A stretch of DNA of 64,000 nucleotides from Kalmusia sp. IMI 367209 (Eukaryota; Ascomycota; Dothideomycetes; Pleosporales; Didymosphaeriaceae), in the NCBI GenBank assembly GCA_027946365.1, contig JAPEUQ010000007.1:1116001-1180000 (forward strand), read 5' to 3'. Positions 46,931 to 59,281 of the stretch are shown piece after piece; within the stretch, counting starts at the first letter, position 1; every line of letters begins with the position of its first letter. A program made the position numbers and the translations under genes. Below the pieces are notes generated by a model. The model made no database searches and was not told the DNA's origin. It saw only the letters and a program-made list of their open reading frames with translations.

Positions 46931-49816
46931 CTACCAACGCGCTGTGTCGTAGTCCCGCAAACCACCAAGGCTTCCCCAAGCAGCTAATACATCCTCACTG
47001 ACGCTACATCGCGTGCTCGCTGTGCCAACAGCGACACTGTCTCTCTTGATGCTACCCATGCTATTCATGCTCGCTAAGCTTCCTGCTCGGCTCACTTGTC
47101 TACTAGACCGACGTTCGTGAACGGAGCGATTGGGGGAGGAGGTGCGAGTTGATACAATGCTGCTGTGTCGGCTTTTCGGCAGACCGGTTGTGGTTATAGA
47201 AAGTGAGGGATTGCGTAGCACGCTCTTCTTCGGCGGTTTTGGTAAGGGTTCTAAAGGCTCAACGGCGCTCGTGGGGCGGGACGAGGTCTCGGTGACGGGT
47301 GTAAGGTCGTGAGACTCGGTCGACTGGTATTTTGTAGGGAGAGACAAAGGGACTGCGGTCCCACTAGATGCCGTTCGACGGCGTTGATGGCTAGTCTGCG
47401 TTTCGTCAGGCTTGATGCTGCCAGCGGGCGGGTCAATGACACCGGTCTCAAGCACTGTGACTTCTTCGCTATCGCCATTCCAGGATGGTTCGCTGCTCGC
47501 AACCTTTACATCCACGTCATCCTCACCATGACGTAGGCGTGGTGTAACGGGTGAGGGGAGAGGAGAGGGATGATCCGTGGTCGTAGGCGACGCCACGCTT
47601 GCAGTGGGGGTGGGTGATGGGAAGAGATCGAGTGGAGAGAATTCCGGTGGCGATAAAAGAGGCCTGGTGGTATGGTGGCTGCATGTAGATGCCTCGCGCT
47701 CAGAGTTGGGATCGCAGGATGAGCTGTCACGCAGAATGCTGGATCCAATGGCTGAGTCCCGAGTGGTGACTGTACGTCCTCGGGGAGGTACAAGCAGCGA
47801 CAACGGTTCTGGCGCAAGAGAGTTCTTGCTGGCCTTTTTCTTCGTCTCAACGATACGCACAGGGCTAGCCGAAGGAGTCTCAGCCGAGAGGAAACCTGAT
47901 GTCCTGTGACTCTTCTTAATCGATTTCTCCGGTGGTGTACGTTGGCGGACCTCTTCCTGCTTAATAGCTGTTTCATAGCCTTTCGCCCAGTTTTGTTGTG
48001 CCATGGCAGCCCGTTTCTTACGCAGTGCCTCCAAGAGAGCTTCTTCCTCTGGAGTGACAGCCATGAACTTGCGCATCTCTTCTTGAGATCTGGGTTCACT
48101 TTTCGAAGTCCGTACACTCGTGGACGAGGGTGACTGAGAACGAAGACGCGCTGTTTTTGGTCGCCTATCCTCGACTTCGTGAATGACTGACGGCTGCTTC
48201 GAGTGACTCACCCGCCTACTGCTTGTGGAATTTCGTGTTACGGGGGTATAGGGAGGTTCAGGCGTGTACATCACTTCGATCGTGGCAGCGTTCGTTGATG
48301 TCGACATCAAGCTCAACTTGCCCACTGAAGGTCTTCGTGAATGTGGTTGCGGTCGCATTTCAAAGGCTTGAGCTTGCCCGATGATGATGTCTCCGTGATC
48401 ATCAGTCATATCGATGCTGTCCCGGACGGAGACTTTGCGTCTGCCGGAGCGATTGTTCTCTCCTTCATCTTCTGAGGAGGAAAATGATAGAATGCTTGAA
48501 TCTTGCAAGTTGCTCTTCGAGAATGCCGACTCTTTCGTTCTCGTGGTGCCCAGTGATGACTGACTTTGGACAGAATACGAGCTCGGCGAAGTCAGACGAT
48601 GTGTCGCAGAAGTGTGAACGTGACTATGTTGAAGCTTCCTCGGATCCGCTAGATACTGAGATGCACGTGACGATTGCTGTCTTGACGTTGCAGCCTCCTG
48701 TAGAAGTTGGCTGTGCGAGCTCTTCCTCACTGCCGGGTAGTGTCTAGAAGGCTTGATCGGTGTTGGTGCATGCATGGGCGTGCGATCCTCCTCGTCGAAT
48801 TCGTCGCTATCCTCGCTCAGGCCTTCGAACCAATGTTGTATGCCTCGGGGAGGGCGTCGGACATTAATCTTGGCACTGTCGTACGTGTCGCGCTGGTGCA
48901 ACCGGACAGGAGACGTCGGTTTCACTGGTTGTGCAGGAGATGCCTGTTGCCGCAATGCGGGTTTAGTTAACTTTGCATGTCCTTTCAGTGTTGGAGTGGG
49001 CTCGCGAGTCATGGGGCGAGGAAAATAATCGGAGACGGCCGACATTGCTGTGGGAGAGTTTACCAGCTTGTTCGGAGAAAGAAGGGCCCCTCCAAATTCC
49101 TGTCCTCCGTGACCTTTTGGTTTAGGAAAGAGTTTCGATAGATCAAGCCGTGGTGGCTTGCTCTTCCGCTGGTCTCTTCTGTCGTCTTCCGCGAATTCAT
49201 GAGCTAGTGGACTCGGGACGTGAGGGCCTATCTGCGGTTTGCCCTTTCGAAGGGCCATGTCCCGGACCGCGGAATCCGACGTTTGCTGAGAGATTGACAG
49301 TGGTGAGCTTTTGGCATCGTAATGTGAGCGCAAGGTCGAGTTCGACGTGGCTGGATGCAGGTTCCTGCTGACAGAGCTACAATTCGACCCTCTGGTCTCA
49401 TCTCCATTGTATGGTATGTTGGGTGGTAGGATATTGGATGATGCTCGGTTGGACAAATTTGGTCTCATGGGAAGCTTGAAACCGCCGTTATCCATAGCAA
49501 TCGAAGACGCTTTGTCGTCAAAGTCGGAACCAGTATCGGAAACCGTGATGCTCATGTACCCGGGACTGGGAGGCACGGAAGACTGGCCCGACATTGTGCG
49601 AAACGGCGGTGGTGCTGTTCCAAGCAAGCGTTGGGCCTTGCTGGATATGCTCGAGGACTCGTCGTAGCGTAGGGGACGTTCAGAAGCAGAGGGTACAGAT
49701 GAGATCGAGGGGAAAGAGGATGTCTTGGTGAGGTCATCGTAGCTCTGGTTCGCCTTTGAGCTCGACTTGCGTCCTGGAATAGGGAAGGAGAACTTGGGTC
49801 CTCGACGCCGACCCAT
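46931..49816 (-). CDS. Large intrinsically disordered protein, unknown function
   Basis: A single exon of 961 residues. I start at the ATG at 49816 (MGRRRGPKFSFPIPGRKSSS) because the in-frame region upstream (to 49990) lacks a clean conserved start and looks like 5' leader. The protein is Ser/Pro/Arg-rich throughout with many short phospho-site-like patches. Islands that look conserved are the basic N-terminus, RLDLSKLFPKPKG, PPRGIQHWFEGLSEDSDEFDE, and a short helix FMAVTPEEEALLEALRKKRAAMAQQ. The C-terminus ends DVLAAWGSLGGLRDYDTARW. I recognise no enzymatic domain. A scaffold or regulatory role is only a guess. Confidence 0.75.
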   Translation of the reverse strand: MGRRRGPKFSFPIPGRKSSSKANQSYDDLTKTSSFPSISSVPSASERPLRYDESSSISSKAQRLLGTAPPPFRTMSGQSSVPPSPGYMSITVSDTGSDFDDKASSIAMDNGGFKLPMRPNLSNRASSNILPPNIPYNGDETRGSNCSSVSRNLHPATSNSTLRSHYDAKSSPLSISQQTSDSAVRDMALRKGKPQIGPHVPSPLAHEFAEDDRRDQRKSKPPRLDLSKLFPKPKGHGGQEFGGALLSPNKLVNSPTAMSAVSDYFPRPMTREPTPTLKGHAKLTKPALRQQASPAQPVKPTSPVRLHQRDTYDSAKINVRRPPRGIQHWFEGLSEDSDEFDEEDRTPMHAPTPIKPSRHYPAVRKSSHSQLLQEAATSRQQSSRASQYLADPRKLQHSHVHTSATHRLTSPSSYSVQSQSSLGTTRTKESAFSKSNLQDSSILSFSSSEDEGENNRSGRRKVSVRDSIDMTDDHGDIIIGQAQAFEMRPQPHSRRPSVGKLSLMSTSTNAATIEVMYTPEPPYTPVTRNSTSSRRVSHSKQPSVIHEVEDRRPKTARLRSQSPSSTSVRTSKSEPRSQEEMRKFMAVTPEEEALLEALRKKRAAMAQQNWAKGYETAIKQEEVRQRTPPEKSIKKSHRTSGFLSAETPSASPVRIVETKKKASKNSLAPEPLSLLVPPRGRTVTTRDSAIGSSILRDSSSCDPNSEREASTCSHHTTRPLLSPPEFSPLDLFPSPTPTASVASPTTTDHPSPLPSPVTPRLRHGEDDVDVKVASSEPSWNGDSEEVTVLETGVIDPPAGSIKPDETQTSHQRRRTASSGTAVPLSLPTKYQSTESHDLTPVTETSSRPTSAVEPLEPLPKPPKKSVLRNPSLSITTTGLPKSRHSSIVSTRTSSPNRSVHERRSSRQVSRAGSLASMNSMGSIKRDSVAVGTASTRCSVSEDVLAAWGSLGGLRDYDTARW

Positions 49817-51602
49817 GATGTGTTGATATTGCGTTGTCGCGGTGCAGAATTGGTGGCTTGATCGAAAGCTAGGTAACTTAGTGGGGGGTTGGAAAGGAGT
49901 AAATGAGTCGTGGTACCTTTCTGGCGTCTTGGATCTTCTATGTAAAGAACAGCATGGGGCTCTAGTTGAGTTGGTAGAACGCGGCGGCAAGCCCCAAATG
50001 CGCTGCCACCGGTTCGGTCGCTGCCGGAACCATATGAGAGCAAGTTTTCTGGAAACGGAACGTCTGCGAAAGGCGCGCTGCAGTGTGCGGGCGAGAGCGA
50101 CCTCGAGCGAGGGTCAAAATGTGGTTCAAGCACGGGCTGCTACTCTGTGCTCACGGCTCACTTCGGCTGCGGTACCTGAAATCGAGCGTGTGGGCAGATA
50201 ATCGCGATTCGAGGGGGTTGAGAGACCTGACACAAGGAACACACGACCGGGCTGCTTGGGAAGGGAAGTGGACAAGCGCCGCTGAAGCCATCAGGAGGCC
50301 CAGGATGATTGTTTGGTCTAACCTCCAGGGTATCTCTTTCGGCTGCTCGTTCGCTCGTCGGCTGCGCCCAGACGACTACAGCCAACTAACCTGGAGCGGA
50401 TCCAGGGGACGGTTGCAGGCGCCAGTGTGCTTGCATCAGCATGCCATTGGTGGCGCTCATAGGCCGTGTGGATCTCGTCTTCACGGACAGGCGCTTGCCG
50501 GGAAAGACCAGCATGCACCCTGGGCACGCAAGCCGTTCTCCACATGCAATAGCGGCCGCTACGTCGAGAATTGACGGTTGTAAGGAGCTTGCCTGGGTCC
50601 GATATGCTTGTCGGCGTTCAACGCGCCTTGTTGTATCACCTTCCCTGCGACGGAGCGAGGCCGCCATCAGGTAAAGTTGAGGCTAGAAGAACCAGAAGCA
50701 ATCACCCCGGCGCGTCACACAGACGGGGGGGCCATGGACAGCAAGCAGCATATATATGTACTGTGGTAAAATTCAGGATGCGCACGGCCTGCCGTAGCCG
50801 CATGACTTTGCGTTATTCGACATGTACAGCAGGCAATAACACATATTGCAGGTGATAGACCAGATCGGCGCGTCGATGTCTCGCGAAAGCACATCGATCA
50901 CATCCTTCCGTGCTGAGTTTACCGGGGAACTGCAAGTAATTTGAATGGCGATGGACAGCGATTACGGTCCGGGCGCCCACTCTCGCGAAGCTCGTCCCCA
51001 TCCTCGGCACACATTCCGACCAAGTGTACCTCCGCCTGTGCATTGCCATCGCGGTAGTGCTTTGTTAGTCTGCCTTCGTCGGCGATCCGGCGATCAAATG
51101 GGGAACCAAGGTTTGAAGAATCGCGCCGCACGTCTTTCCATGACTTGTAGAACGCCACTCATTAGCACTTTGCTGTTCGTCGTCATCGCAACCTCGCTCT
51201 CTATTCACCTCGTCCGCACCTTTTTTTGTCGTTAATCGGATGTGGTATGCGCATTTGCATGGTGCATCCGCGGTTCCTGAACACTTCATTCCGAGGTAGG
51301 TGGTACACGGACTGCATCCCAAGGCCAATTTGAAAGCCACACAAGGCTGAGCGCAGGGGTAAATTAATTGTGTAACTACTGATAACGCTGCTCTGCAGTC
51401 CTCCTGTACTTTAAGCAGTGAGAAAAGAGCTCGACCTGCTCAGAACGCAGTCTTGATATAGAGCAAGCACGAAACTGTAGATGCGCTTTTGCCCTAGGTT
51501 TTTTTTATAAGCCCTCCAAATACACGTGAAGAGCAGCACGGAACTCCCATGGTTTGTTTCCATTGTAAATCCACATATTGTTGCCTTGTAAGACACAAAA
51601 CA
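49817..51602. other. Intergenic region
   Basis: The left part is the promoter and leader of the disordered-protein gene. Small frames between 50083 and 51340 overlap on both strands and give nothing recognisable. The right end is the 3' UTR of the HORMA gene. Confidence 0.5.
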
Positions 51603-53469
51603 TCATTCCAAAGTCCGTCCCGCGGTATCCGGCGTGTATGGCACATTGCTGTCGAATGCTAGGTTTGTTTCCGGCCGTGAGAGTCGGGGGGTCTTCGGCT
51701 GACGTTCATCATCGGACAATGGATGATCCTTTCGCTTTTCACCTTGAGGGTTGTCGTTGCCTCGTTCCACAGCGTCTTCGGCCTATGAACAAGAGTCAGC
51801 CACCTTCACGACCAAGGGGGATTAAACAAAAGTTTCAACTGTACAATCGCCTCGTTGTCTTCGGACGATGTACGCCCCTGTGAACCCTTTGTCCGATGGC
51901 GCTGTCCGATGCCCATCGTCCTGTGCATCTCTCGGGGGGTAGTGGCTGAAAATTCCGCTGGTGACAATGGAGAAGGTGGCCGAGGAACGAGTTGAGTGTC
52001 ATGCGTCTGGTGTGGCTCGACAAGTTGCTGTTGTTTTGTTAACATGGTAAGGTCAAGCACGTTGAACGTGCATAATTAGCTCACCAAAGCTCTTAAGCGA
52101 TGAAGGTCTTCCTGATCTTGTGTACCGGCACCGCCATCAGGACGCGGCATGGTGCCTGTCTCGCGGTACTCGATGCTTCTCGGCTCTTTATCTGTTGGTG
52201 TCGAAAGTACATTTCCTCTACCAGTGGCTGAAGATGGCTGAGGGTAGGCAAGTTTCGAACACTGTCACTTAGGACATCTCGTTGGTCAATGAAGATCTGC
52301 TCCTGGGTGAGCGGCTTCCAACCGATTGAATGTTTCTCCGTAGTTGAAGTCTGGCATGACAACTGCTTCGCCACTATCATTGAACCCGATCTCTTTCATA
52401 TACGCAACGCCGAGGTTGACTGCTTGAGGACCTGCCTTGATGTTGCCACATATACTAGTCTCTATTGCCCATCCTTCAGTGACAGGGAAACTAATGTTTT
52501 CATCTCCATACGGATGGAAACCAGGAGGTTGATATCCCGAAGGCCTTCGCTCATTCCTACCGTAGGGTATCGTTAGCAAAACATGTTGGTCCTTGGATGT
52601 CGTTTAGACCTCCTCACCAGACAAGATAAGGACTCATATAGCAACGCTCAGGAAGGCATGGCATCGTGCCATTCAACCCGACCATGTTCTTGATCACAGT
52701 ATTGAGAGCTTCGCGCGCATCTTTGAGTGAGACGGCCCTCTTGTTCTTGACGTCCTCCACCTCTATATTAGCAACAATGCTACCGTCTCTCGAAGGTAAG
52801 TATTGGAAATGGAAACAATAAAGCTCAAGCACCTCCCTCGGCCTATTGGCATCGGCAAAGATTGAAATTTGAAGCTGACTCAGATAGCCGAGCTGAATCG
52901 CCTCGAATACGCCTGCTTCCTATAAGAAGTCAAATTGAATTGGCTCTCGAATTGTACAAGAAGTCACTTGCCAGCCACTTGATGATCTGATCGCCACGGA
53001 TAGATGCATCTCTCTTGAGTACCCGAAGGTGATACCCTTTTGACCGTGGGCGGTCGCTTTGTGCGACGGCTTGGTCAACCCTGCCATACGTGAAGTCACG
53101 GTAAGAGCAGTATTTGTTGATAGAGGCGTAGAACACTGTGCGAAAGTAGCTGTCCGGCAGAAGATCTCTCACCCAGAGAATGGTACTAACGGCACTGAAC
53201 AGAAACGTCTTGACGACCTCTGAGAATTGGTGAGTAGTGATGGGATTGTGTTCCTGGGTCACATCGATGACGCTTGGACCGACAATGGCTGACAATGTTA
53301 CTTGCTTATGAGTTCCGTCCTGAGGGGTCGCTTTGGTTTTCACCATGGCGTTTGAAGCTTTTTGGACGCCCCTGCTAGGGGTGTTGTCAACGGAAGTTGG
53401 GCGCGCCTTCCCTTTAGTTTTAGTCGGTTTGCGAACTCGGACTGCGGCGCCTCTGCCAGTAGAAGGCAT
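51603..53469 (-). CDS. HORMA-domain protein (Hop1-like)
   Basis: My model has exons 53469-52972, 52919-52618, 52556-52364, 52261-52085, 52027-51845 and 51782-51603, giving 510 residues. The N-terminus MPSTGRGAAVRVRKPTKTKG is basic and disordered. The HORMA fold spans about residues 60-330: FSEVVKTFLFSAVSTILWVRDLLP, EAGVFEAIQLGYLSQLQISI, REVLELYCFHFQYLP, and GTMPCLPERCYMSPYLVW. Such proteins (Hop1, Mad2, Rev7) clamp short peptides; the length and tail fit a meiotic axis protein like Hop1. The first intron is GC-AG (gcaagt donor at 52971), the only donor that keeps frame. The third junction is uncertain: a 102-base intron (52363-52262) or a 105-base one (52322-52218) both keep the frame. The Ser/Pro-rich tail ends VPYTPDTAGRTLE. 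Confidence 0.8.
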
Positions 53470-55296
53470 TGTATGTGGAGCAAGATGGGCGGTCGGAAAG
53501 GCGACGAGAGAAGAGAAGTAGCGCCGATGACAACCTGAAAGGCTGCTGAGTGGTGTCGGGAAAAGGAGACATGGAGGTGTTGAAGCAGACGAGGTTCTTG
53601 TAGGCAATTGCCGCAGTAGAAGGAAAGAGCGATGGATAGATTCACGAGTCCATTATCACGAGCGCTCTTTCCTGTTATGACAGTAGCAAAGATGTATAAT
53701 CGAAGAGTATGAGTACTTGAATACTTTGAAGGCCATGCACTACAGGTACCAAGTGGTACCGACACATGAACGAAGTTCAAGATGCAGTGCAAGCAGAGTC
53801 TAGTTTGGAGATATGAGAAGCTGCATGAGAATACCTTTCAAGAGCAGATCTTGCTAATTTTTATCTTGAGTTTCTCTGATGTCTGTGATCTGTAGAGGCT
53901 TGAGATGAACTCGGAAGCTCTCTGTCACAAATAGGTAGCTTTTTCTTATCAAAAAGTGTCAATGCGATCTAGTCGTCTAGTAGCTGGCTTCAGACTTTAA
54001 CGGCTGAAATCCCAAGCAACGCACCGGCAGACGATTGCCAGACTATGATTGGAGGCACAGAGAGGACATAGAGGGTTAATGAGAGCTCTGATGAACAATG
54101 ATTGAGCACATCTGGTGTCAGACCTGACTGCTCACGGGCATTCTACAATCAATAAAGCGAGAGTGAAGCAGTAAGACCATCAACAAACCAGAAATGCGAA
54201 GTAGATGGGCACAAGATGTAGCTTTTCGATGAGATCCGTTGATTGGTGGACCGCAGATGGCAATATACAGCTGCTACTTCGAGACAGCTTATGCATATTG
54301 CTCGTGCAAAAAGGCCCCGCCCAACACTTTGGTCACACATTGTCTGGGTCGACGTTCCTCGGCTCGCGGTCATTTGTTGTGATATGGGCTGTGCCGCAGG
54401 TGTTAGAGACCAGCACATACAGGGATGCAGTTCGCCACGCTGCTCCGAGGCCGTGCAGCGTTCCGAAGCAATCAAGGGTGAATTTTTCAGACACATAAGC
54501 CGACAGATGGTACAGAGAAGAAGGTGCTCGCGTTGGCGTCGTGGTGCGCCGGTGATCTGCAGGTATAGATGTTGTACTTATAGGTATGTCACCTTTAAAA
54601 GGCGCGAAGGCGTGACGCGCAACGCATAAGGAGTGTGCAAGAAGATGCGTAGAGGTGCGTAGAGGGCTAGAATGAGACGAAACGCGTGTAGCGGCCGGCC
54701 TTTTGTAATCAGGGACGTCCTGGCATGACGCGCGCGATATAACGTGTATCGTGCTGAGGCGTAAAATTGGATGGCCGGGCAGGCTCACGGCCCCGTGATT
54801 CTCCAGCCTGCTTTGCCGAGCCCTCCCAAGTGCTCCTCCTCTACTAACCCCCCACCCACCACAACCCTCTTCCGCTAAAACCCCTCAGTGCGCTTCTTGT
54901 GTCTTTCACTTGTAGAATCGTTGCGTGGTGCTCTTTGGTTACTAGGGGGATCTGCACTCTGCCGTGGTTCACCTGTGCCATTCCGCCTCCTCGCCTCCGT
55001 CAGCGATTGCCCGAGGGACACAGTGACGCCGGCCTCCCTCCGAAACTGCTCTATATTTCTCCTCCTTCACCAAGTCTAGCAATCCGTTGCACTCATGTTC
55101 GGGTAGACAAGACTCCTCTTGTTCGCAATCCGGTCGGCTCACTCCCGCGTCTCGAAACCCCGACCTCATATCTACACACGTTGGAAACCCCTCTGGCCTG
55201 TTAACGTGGGCAAATAGCGTAGCGGGACGGAACAATTTCGAAGGGCTATAAACAGCGATCGAGCCTCACGAGACAACTTACGGGAAGCGGTATATC
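53470..55296. other. Long divergent intergenic region
   Basis: 1.8 kb between the HORMA gene (-) and the Cdc4-like gene (+). Frames around 54149-54788 and 54888-55235 are not recognisable and overlap on both strands. Pyrimidine-rich sequence at 54780-55080 is probably the Cdc4 promoter and leader. Confidence 0.5.
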
Positions 55297-58200
55297 ATGG
55301 CGTCGCCAGATGGCAACACCGAGGCGGCCAGCGTCACAACGGTGCAGACGCAGGCAATAGAGCCTTACACCATGGCACACCTGTCGATAGCGCCAGCTAC
55401 CACTACGACTGTCGTTACCACGACGACTACAACTACCACGCAGTTCCCACCTCTGTTGTTCAGGCCGCCTCGAAGTCTGAATGAGCGAGACCCGAAGGAA
55501 TACCCCCTCGCCCACGCCCACGCTCCAGAATCACTAGGCAAGTTCTGTTTCGAAGTAGGAGGCGAACAAGCCTGTTTCCAAGAGGCGAAGGACGTTATGG
55601 ACACCATCGCAGAGGTACGCTGAATTAAGCAGGGTCCCATTGTGGCCGCATCCCATGATGCACTGGACATCCCGATGTGCAATTTTAGAAGCTGACAAAC
55701 ACATGCAGCACAAGAACCTCCATGGAGACATCGCTAACAACAACGGTCGACTTCAGACGATTGAGACCTTCACAGGCCAACCCGTGTTTGCCACACCCAG
55801 CCGCACTGCACGACCGAACGTGACCGCTACCCAAGTCGATTTACGATCTGTCTCTGGACGGAGAAAGCGATCATCCTCGCCGCCCTCTATTGCTGAAGCT
55901 GCCGAGATCGCCAGCTTACACCGCCGTAGTAAAAAGCCACGAACGTCGATTCAAGACTTCAAAGGCAGGAGCACAGCGCACCTGAGCTCGAATCTTACAC
56001 CAGACGAGAATGAAGAAATAAATCCGGCTACTCCCGACACCGATGTGGGCGCGTCGAGTGCTTCTAGGGCCCCAAGGGTTGCTCTGAATACAAGGCGAGC
56101 GGCCCTGAGATCATCGTCGCACCAACTCCGACGACAGCCTGCACCGCCTTCCTGGCAGCTTCAGGAGGGGTTTTCTCGTCCCTCGGGAAACAAAGACACT
56201 GTAATGGATGAACAGAATGATAATCTCGATACACAAGCGTATCCTACTTCTGTCGTGGAAGGGTTAGGAATTGCTGCCACCCCGCCCATTGCAGATACCG
56301 ACTTAGAACCCGTCGGTCCTTTCGCATCGAACGATACTCCGTATGCTCAGGCAGGACGGCCGGCCCCTATAAACACATTGGCAGCTCAGGATGCTAGCTT
56401 ACCTAGCCCTAGCCTATCGCCTATCACTGCTGCAGCTACACTGGCCCAGCAACACCCGATGGGCAACTCATTCACAGCGGATGGGGGCGAGGATGACTCC
56501 AACGATGTCTCTAGCCTTGACATATCCCAAAGCAATCTGGCCGAAAGCGAAGCGACGTCAATACAGCTTTTGTCACCCAAGTCACGGAGGATTGAACTCC
56601 CCGATGCAAGCCACGTTAGCACAAACCCTCAATTGCCGACACCCACACTTATGGACGTTCCGAATATGCTAGATTCTTTCGACGCTCTTCCGGAGAAGAT
56701 GCAAACCTACGTTATGTATCAGCTTCTCCGCAGGTGTACGAAACCAACTCTCCATTTCGTCGCTGACGTTGTCAATCCAGCGCTCAAGTGTGACTTCATA
56801 GCTTTGCTACCTACGGAGCTCAGTCTTAATATCATTAACTTCCTCGATGTTAAGAGCATGTGCAGCGCAGCACAAGTTTCCCGCAAATGGCGGGAGTTGA
56901 TTGACACCAATGATTTCGCCTGGAAAGCCCTCTTGGACAAAGACGGCTATGTCCTACCCGAGAACGAACTGGAACGGGCCATTAATGAGGGCTGGGGCTG
57001 GCAATATCCACATTCTAGTGAAAGTTACGAGCGTGACCTACGCGTCGCCAACACTAACATATCGATGGACATTACTAATTCACCGGGGTCCTCTGATTCA
57101 AGTGTGCTCGGTAATCTTGACTTTGAAGGTGCAGTAACCCGGTCGTCCTCCGGCCGATCAAAGAGAAAAAACCCTAGTAAGCACCTCGGTGCTAAGAAAA
57201 TCCGCAAGAAGGGTCCTTCGGGCCTAAAACACCAAAATGCGTCGTTTATTCGGCCTAGCGCTGCGCAACTGGGGCCATTTGAATGCGGAATTCGGGCCAG
57301 GGACGTTCTACCCGATCCAGGCATTGGCCTGCCGAGTTTGCGTAAAATGCATTTGTACAAATCGCTGTATCAACGTCACCACCTTATCCGCAAGAGCTGG
57401 ATGGATGTGGAGACAAAACCGAAACACGTTGCATTCCGAGCCCACCAGCGTCACGTCGTAACGTGCCTCCAGTTCGACACAGACAAAATTCTTACCGGTA
57501 GCGATGATACCAATATCAATGTATACGACACTAAGACGGGCGCTCTACGCAATCGTCTCGTAGGTCATGAAGGCGGCGTGTGGGCTTTGCAGTATGAAGG
57601 CAATACTCTAGTCTCAGGCTCGACCGACAGATCTGTTCGCGTATGGGATATTGAGAAGGGAAAGTGTACGCAAGTATTCCAAGGCCACACATCTACTGTT
57701 CGCTGTCTTGTTATTCTGAAGCCTACCAAGATTGGTGACACGTTTGACGGGCAACCGATAATGATGCCAAAGGAAGAGCTGATAATTACTGGATCCCGTG
57801 ACTCTTCTTTAAGGGTATGGAAGCTTCCAAAGCCGGGCGACAGAAGCATAATACAAACCGGGCCCCCTGCGAACGACCAAGACAATCCATACTTTATTCG
57901 CGCGCTCACTGGGCATCATCATTCCGTTCGCGCCATCGCTGCCCATGGCGACACTCTTGTCAGTGGAAGTTACGACTGCACCGTCCGCGTATGGAAAATC
58001 TCCACCGGCGAGGTACTACATCGCCTTCAAGGCCATTCTCAGAAAGTTTACAGCGTTGTCCTCGACACCGAGCGTAATCGTTGCATCAGTGGGTCAATGG
58101 ACAACATGGTCAAAGTCTGGTCGCTCGAGACTGGGGCTTGCATCTTCACTCTTGAAGGACACACATCACTAGTTGGACTGTTAGATTTGAGCCATGAGCG

Positions 58201-58656
58201 ACTTGTCTCAGCTGCTGCCGACTCTACGCTTCGGATTTGGGACCCCGAGAATGGACAGTGCAAGAGCAGGCTTTGTGCACACACCGGCGCCATTACTTGT
58301 TTCCAGCATGACGGTCAGAAGGTGATCTCTGGTTCTGACAAGACATTGAAGATGTGGAACGTCAAAACAGGTGAATTCGTGAAGGATCTTTTGACGGACC
58401 TGAGTGGAGTCTGGCAGGTCAAATTTAACGAGCGGCGATGCGTTGCAGCGGTGCAGCGGAATAGCATGACGTATATTGAGGTGAGCATCCTCGAAACTGC
58501 ATATCGAGTTCAGAACTAACAATATCATAGGTATTAGACTTTGGTGCTTCCCGCGACGGTGTACCTCTCGACCAACGAGGACGCCGTATCGTGGTTAATT
58601 CGGAAGGCCAAGAGACGGACGATATTGACGACCTTATCGACGCAGACCTCGTCTAG
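55297..58656 (+). CDS. cdc4: Cdc4-like F-box/WD40 substrate receptor of SCF ubiquitin ligase
   Basis: Exons 55297-55614, 55709-58480 and 58531-58656 encode 1,071 residues in phase. The disordered N-terminus includes a Thr-rich run and the DPKEYPLAHAHAPESLGKF segment typical of filamentous-fungal Cdc4. A dimerisation-like helix (MQTYVMYQLLRRCTKPTLHFVAD) is followed by the F-box at about residues 470-515 (LLPTELSLNIINFLDVKSMC). Seven WD40 repeats span about 685-1030, with signature ends NINVYD, SVRVWD, SLRVWK, TVRVWK, MVKVWS, TLRIWD, TLKMWN. The protein binds Skp1 through the F-box and phosphodegrons on the propeller, sending CDK inhibitors and other regulators for ubiquitination in the nucleus. 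The acidic tail (ETDDIDDLIDADLV) is encoded by the small last exon. An insert between repeats 3 and 4 is longer than in yeast. Confidence 0.93.
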
Positions 58657-59281
58657 ACGCTTCCACTCATGATTCGATTGACACGACTGCATATTTTGGA
58701 CATGTTCAAAAGCAAATACCCCTTCAGCCTTTGACTTGAATTTTGATTTTTTCTTGGTAAAACACTCTCGACTCGCGGTACTGTCGAGCGGCATACTATT
58801 TCTATTTCGTTTGGCCAGTTGCCATGGGCTTTCATTTATACCCTCACCCAATGAGTATTCACGGTTTTCTTTGTGGCATTATCCCCCTATCTGGGACTTG
58901 TTTTATCGCATATGGATAGGGATCGGGCGTTAGGCTGGAGGCTATAATGCATACCTAGGGCGTTTGTGATTGTTAAGATGGGTGAACATTGCCGCTCTCG
59001 GGCGGATTTTCTAGTATGTAGTGACACGACCACTAGGAGTGTAGGGTGCTCAGGTACTACACAGCCTAATCTATGAATATATATTTCACAGTTCATTGGC
59101 TTGTCTGCGTTGGTGCTTCCATTGATCGTGCAAGTTTGCGCAAGTGCGCCTTGACTTTGACCCCACTGCGTCCGCTATCGCCGCCAACATCAAAGCTCCA
59201 TAGCTCGTCACTCGTGCTTTTAAAGCTCAAACACACCAGCCACGCTTGCCCGAAGATGCGTGTCCAATGCACTCGTTCCTG
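58657..59281. other. Intergenic region
   Basis: 3' UTR of the Cdc4-like gene and promoter of the RING gene. A purine/pyrimidine-mixed, non-coding stretch without recognisable elements. Confidence 0.5.

Noticed and set aside
49955..50030. tRNA-like stretch with an A-box-like TAGTTGAGTTGG and a GGTTCGGTC
   Set aside because: The B-box match is poor, no 7-bp acceptor stem can be formed, and the anticodon loop would be 16 bases. Chance resemblance in a promoter.
52093..52380. Separate 95-residue minus-strand gene
   Set aside because: It overlaps the HORMA gene's exons and is best explained as an alternative frame or retained intron of that gene.
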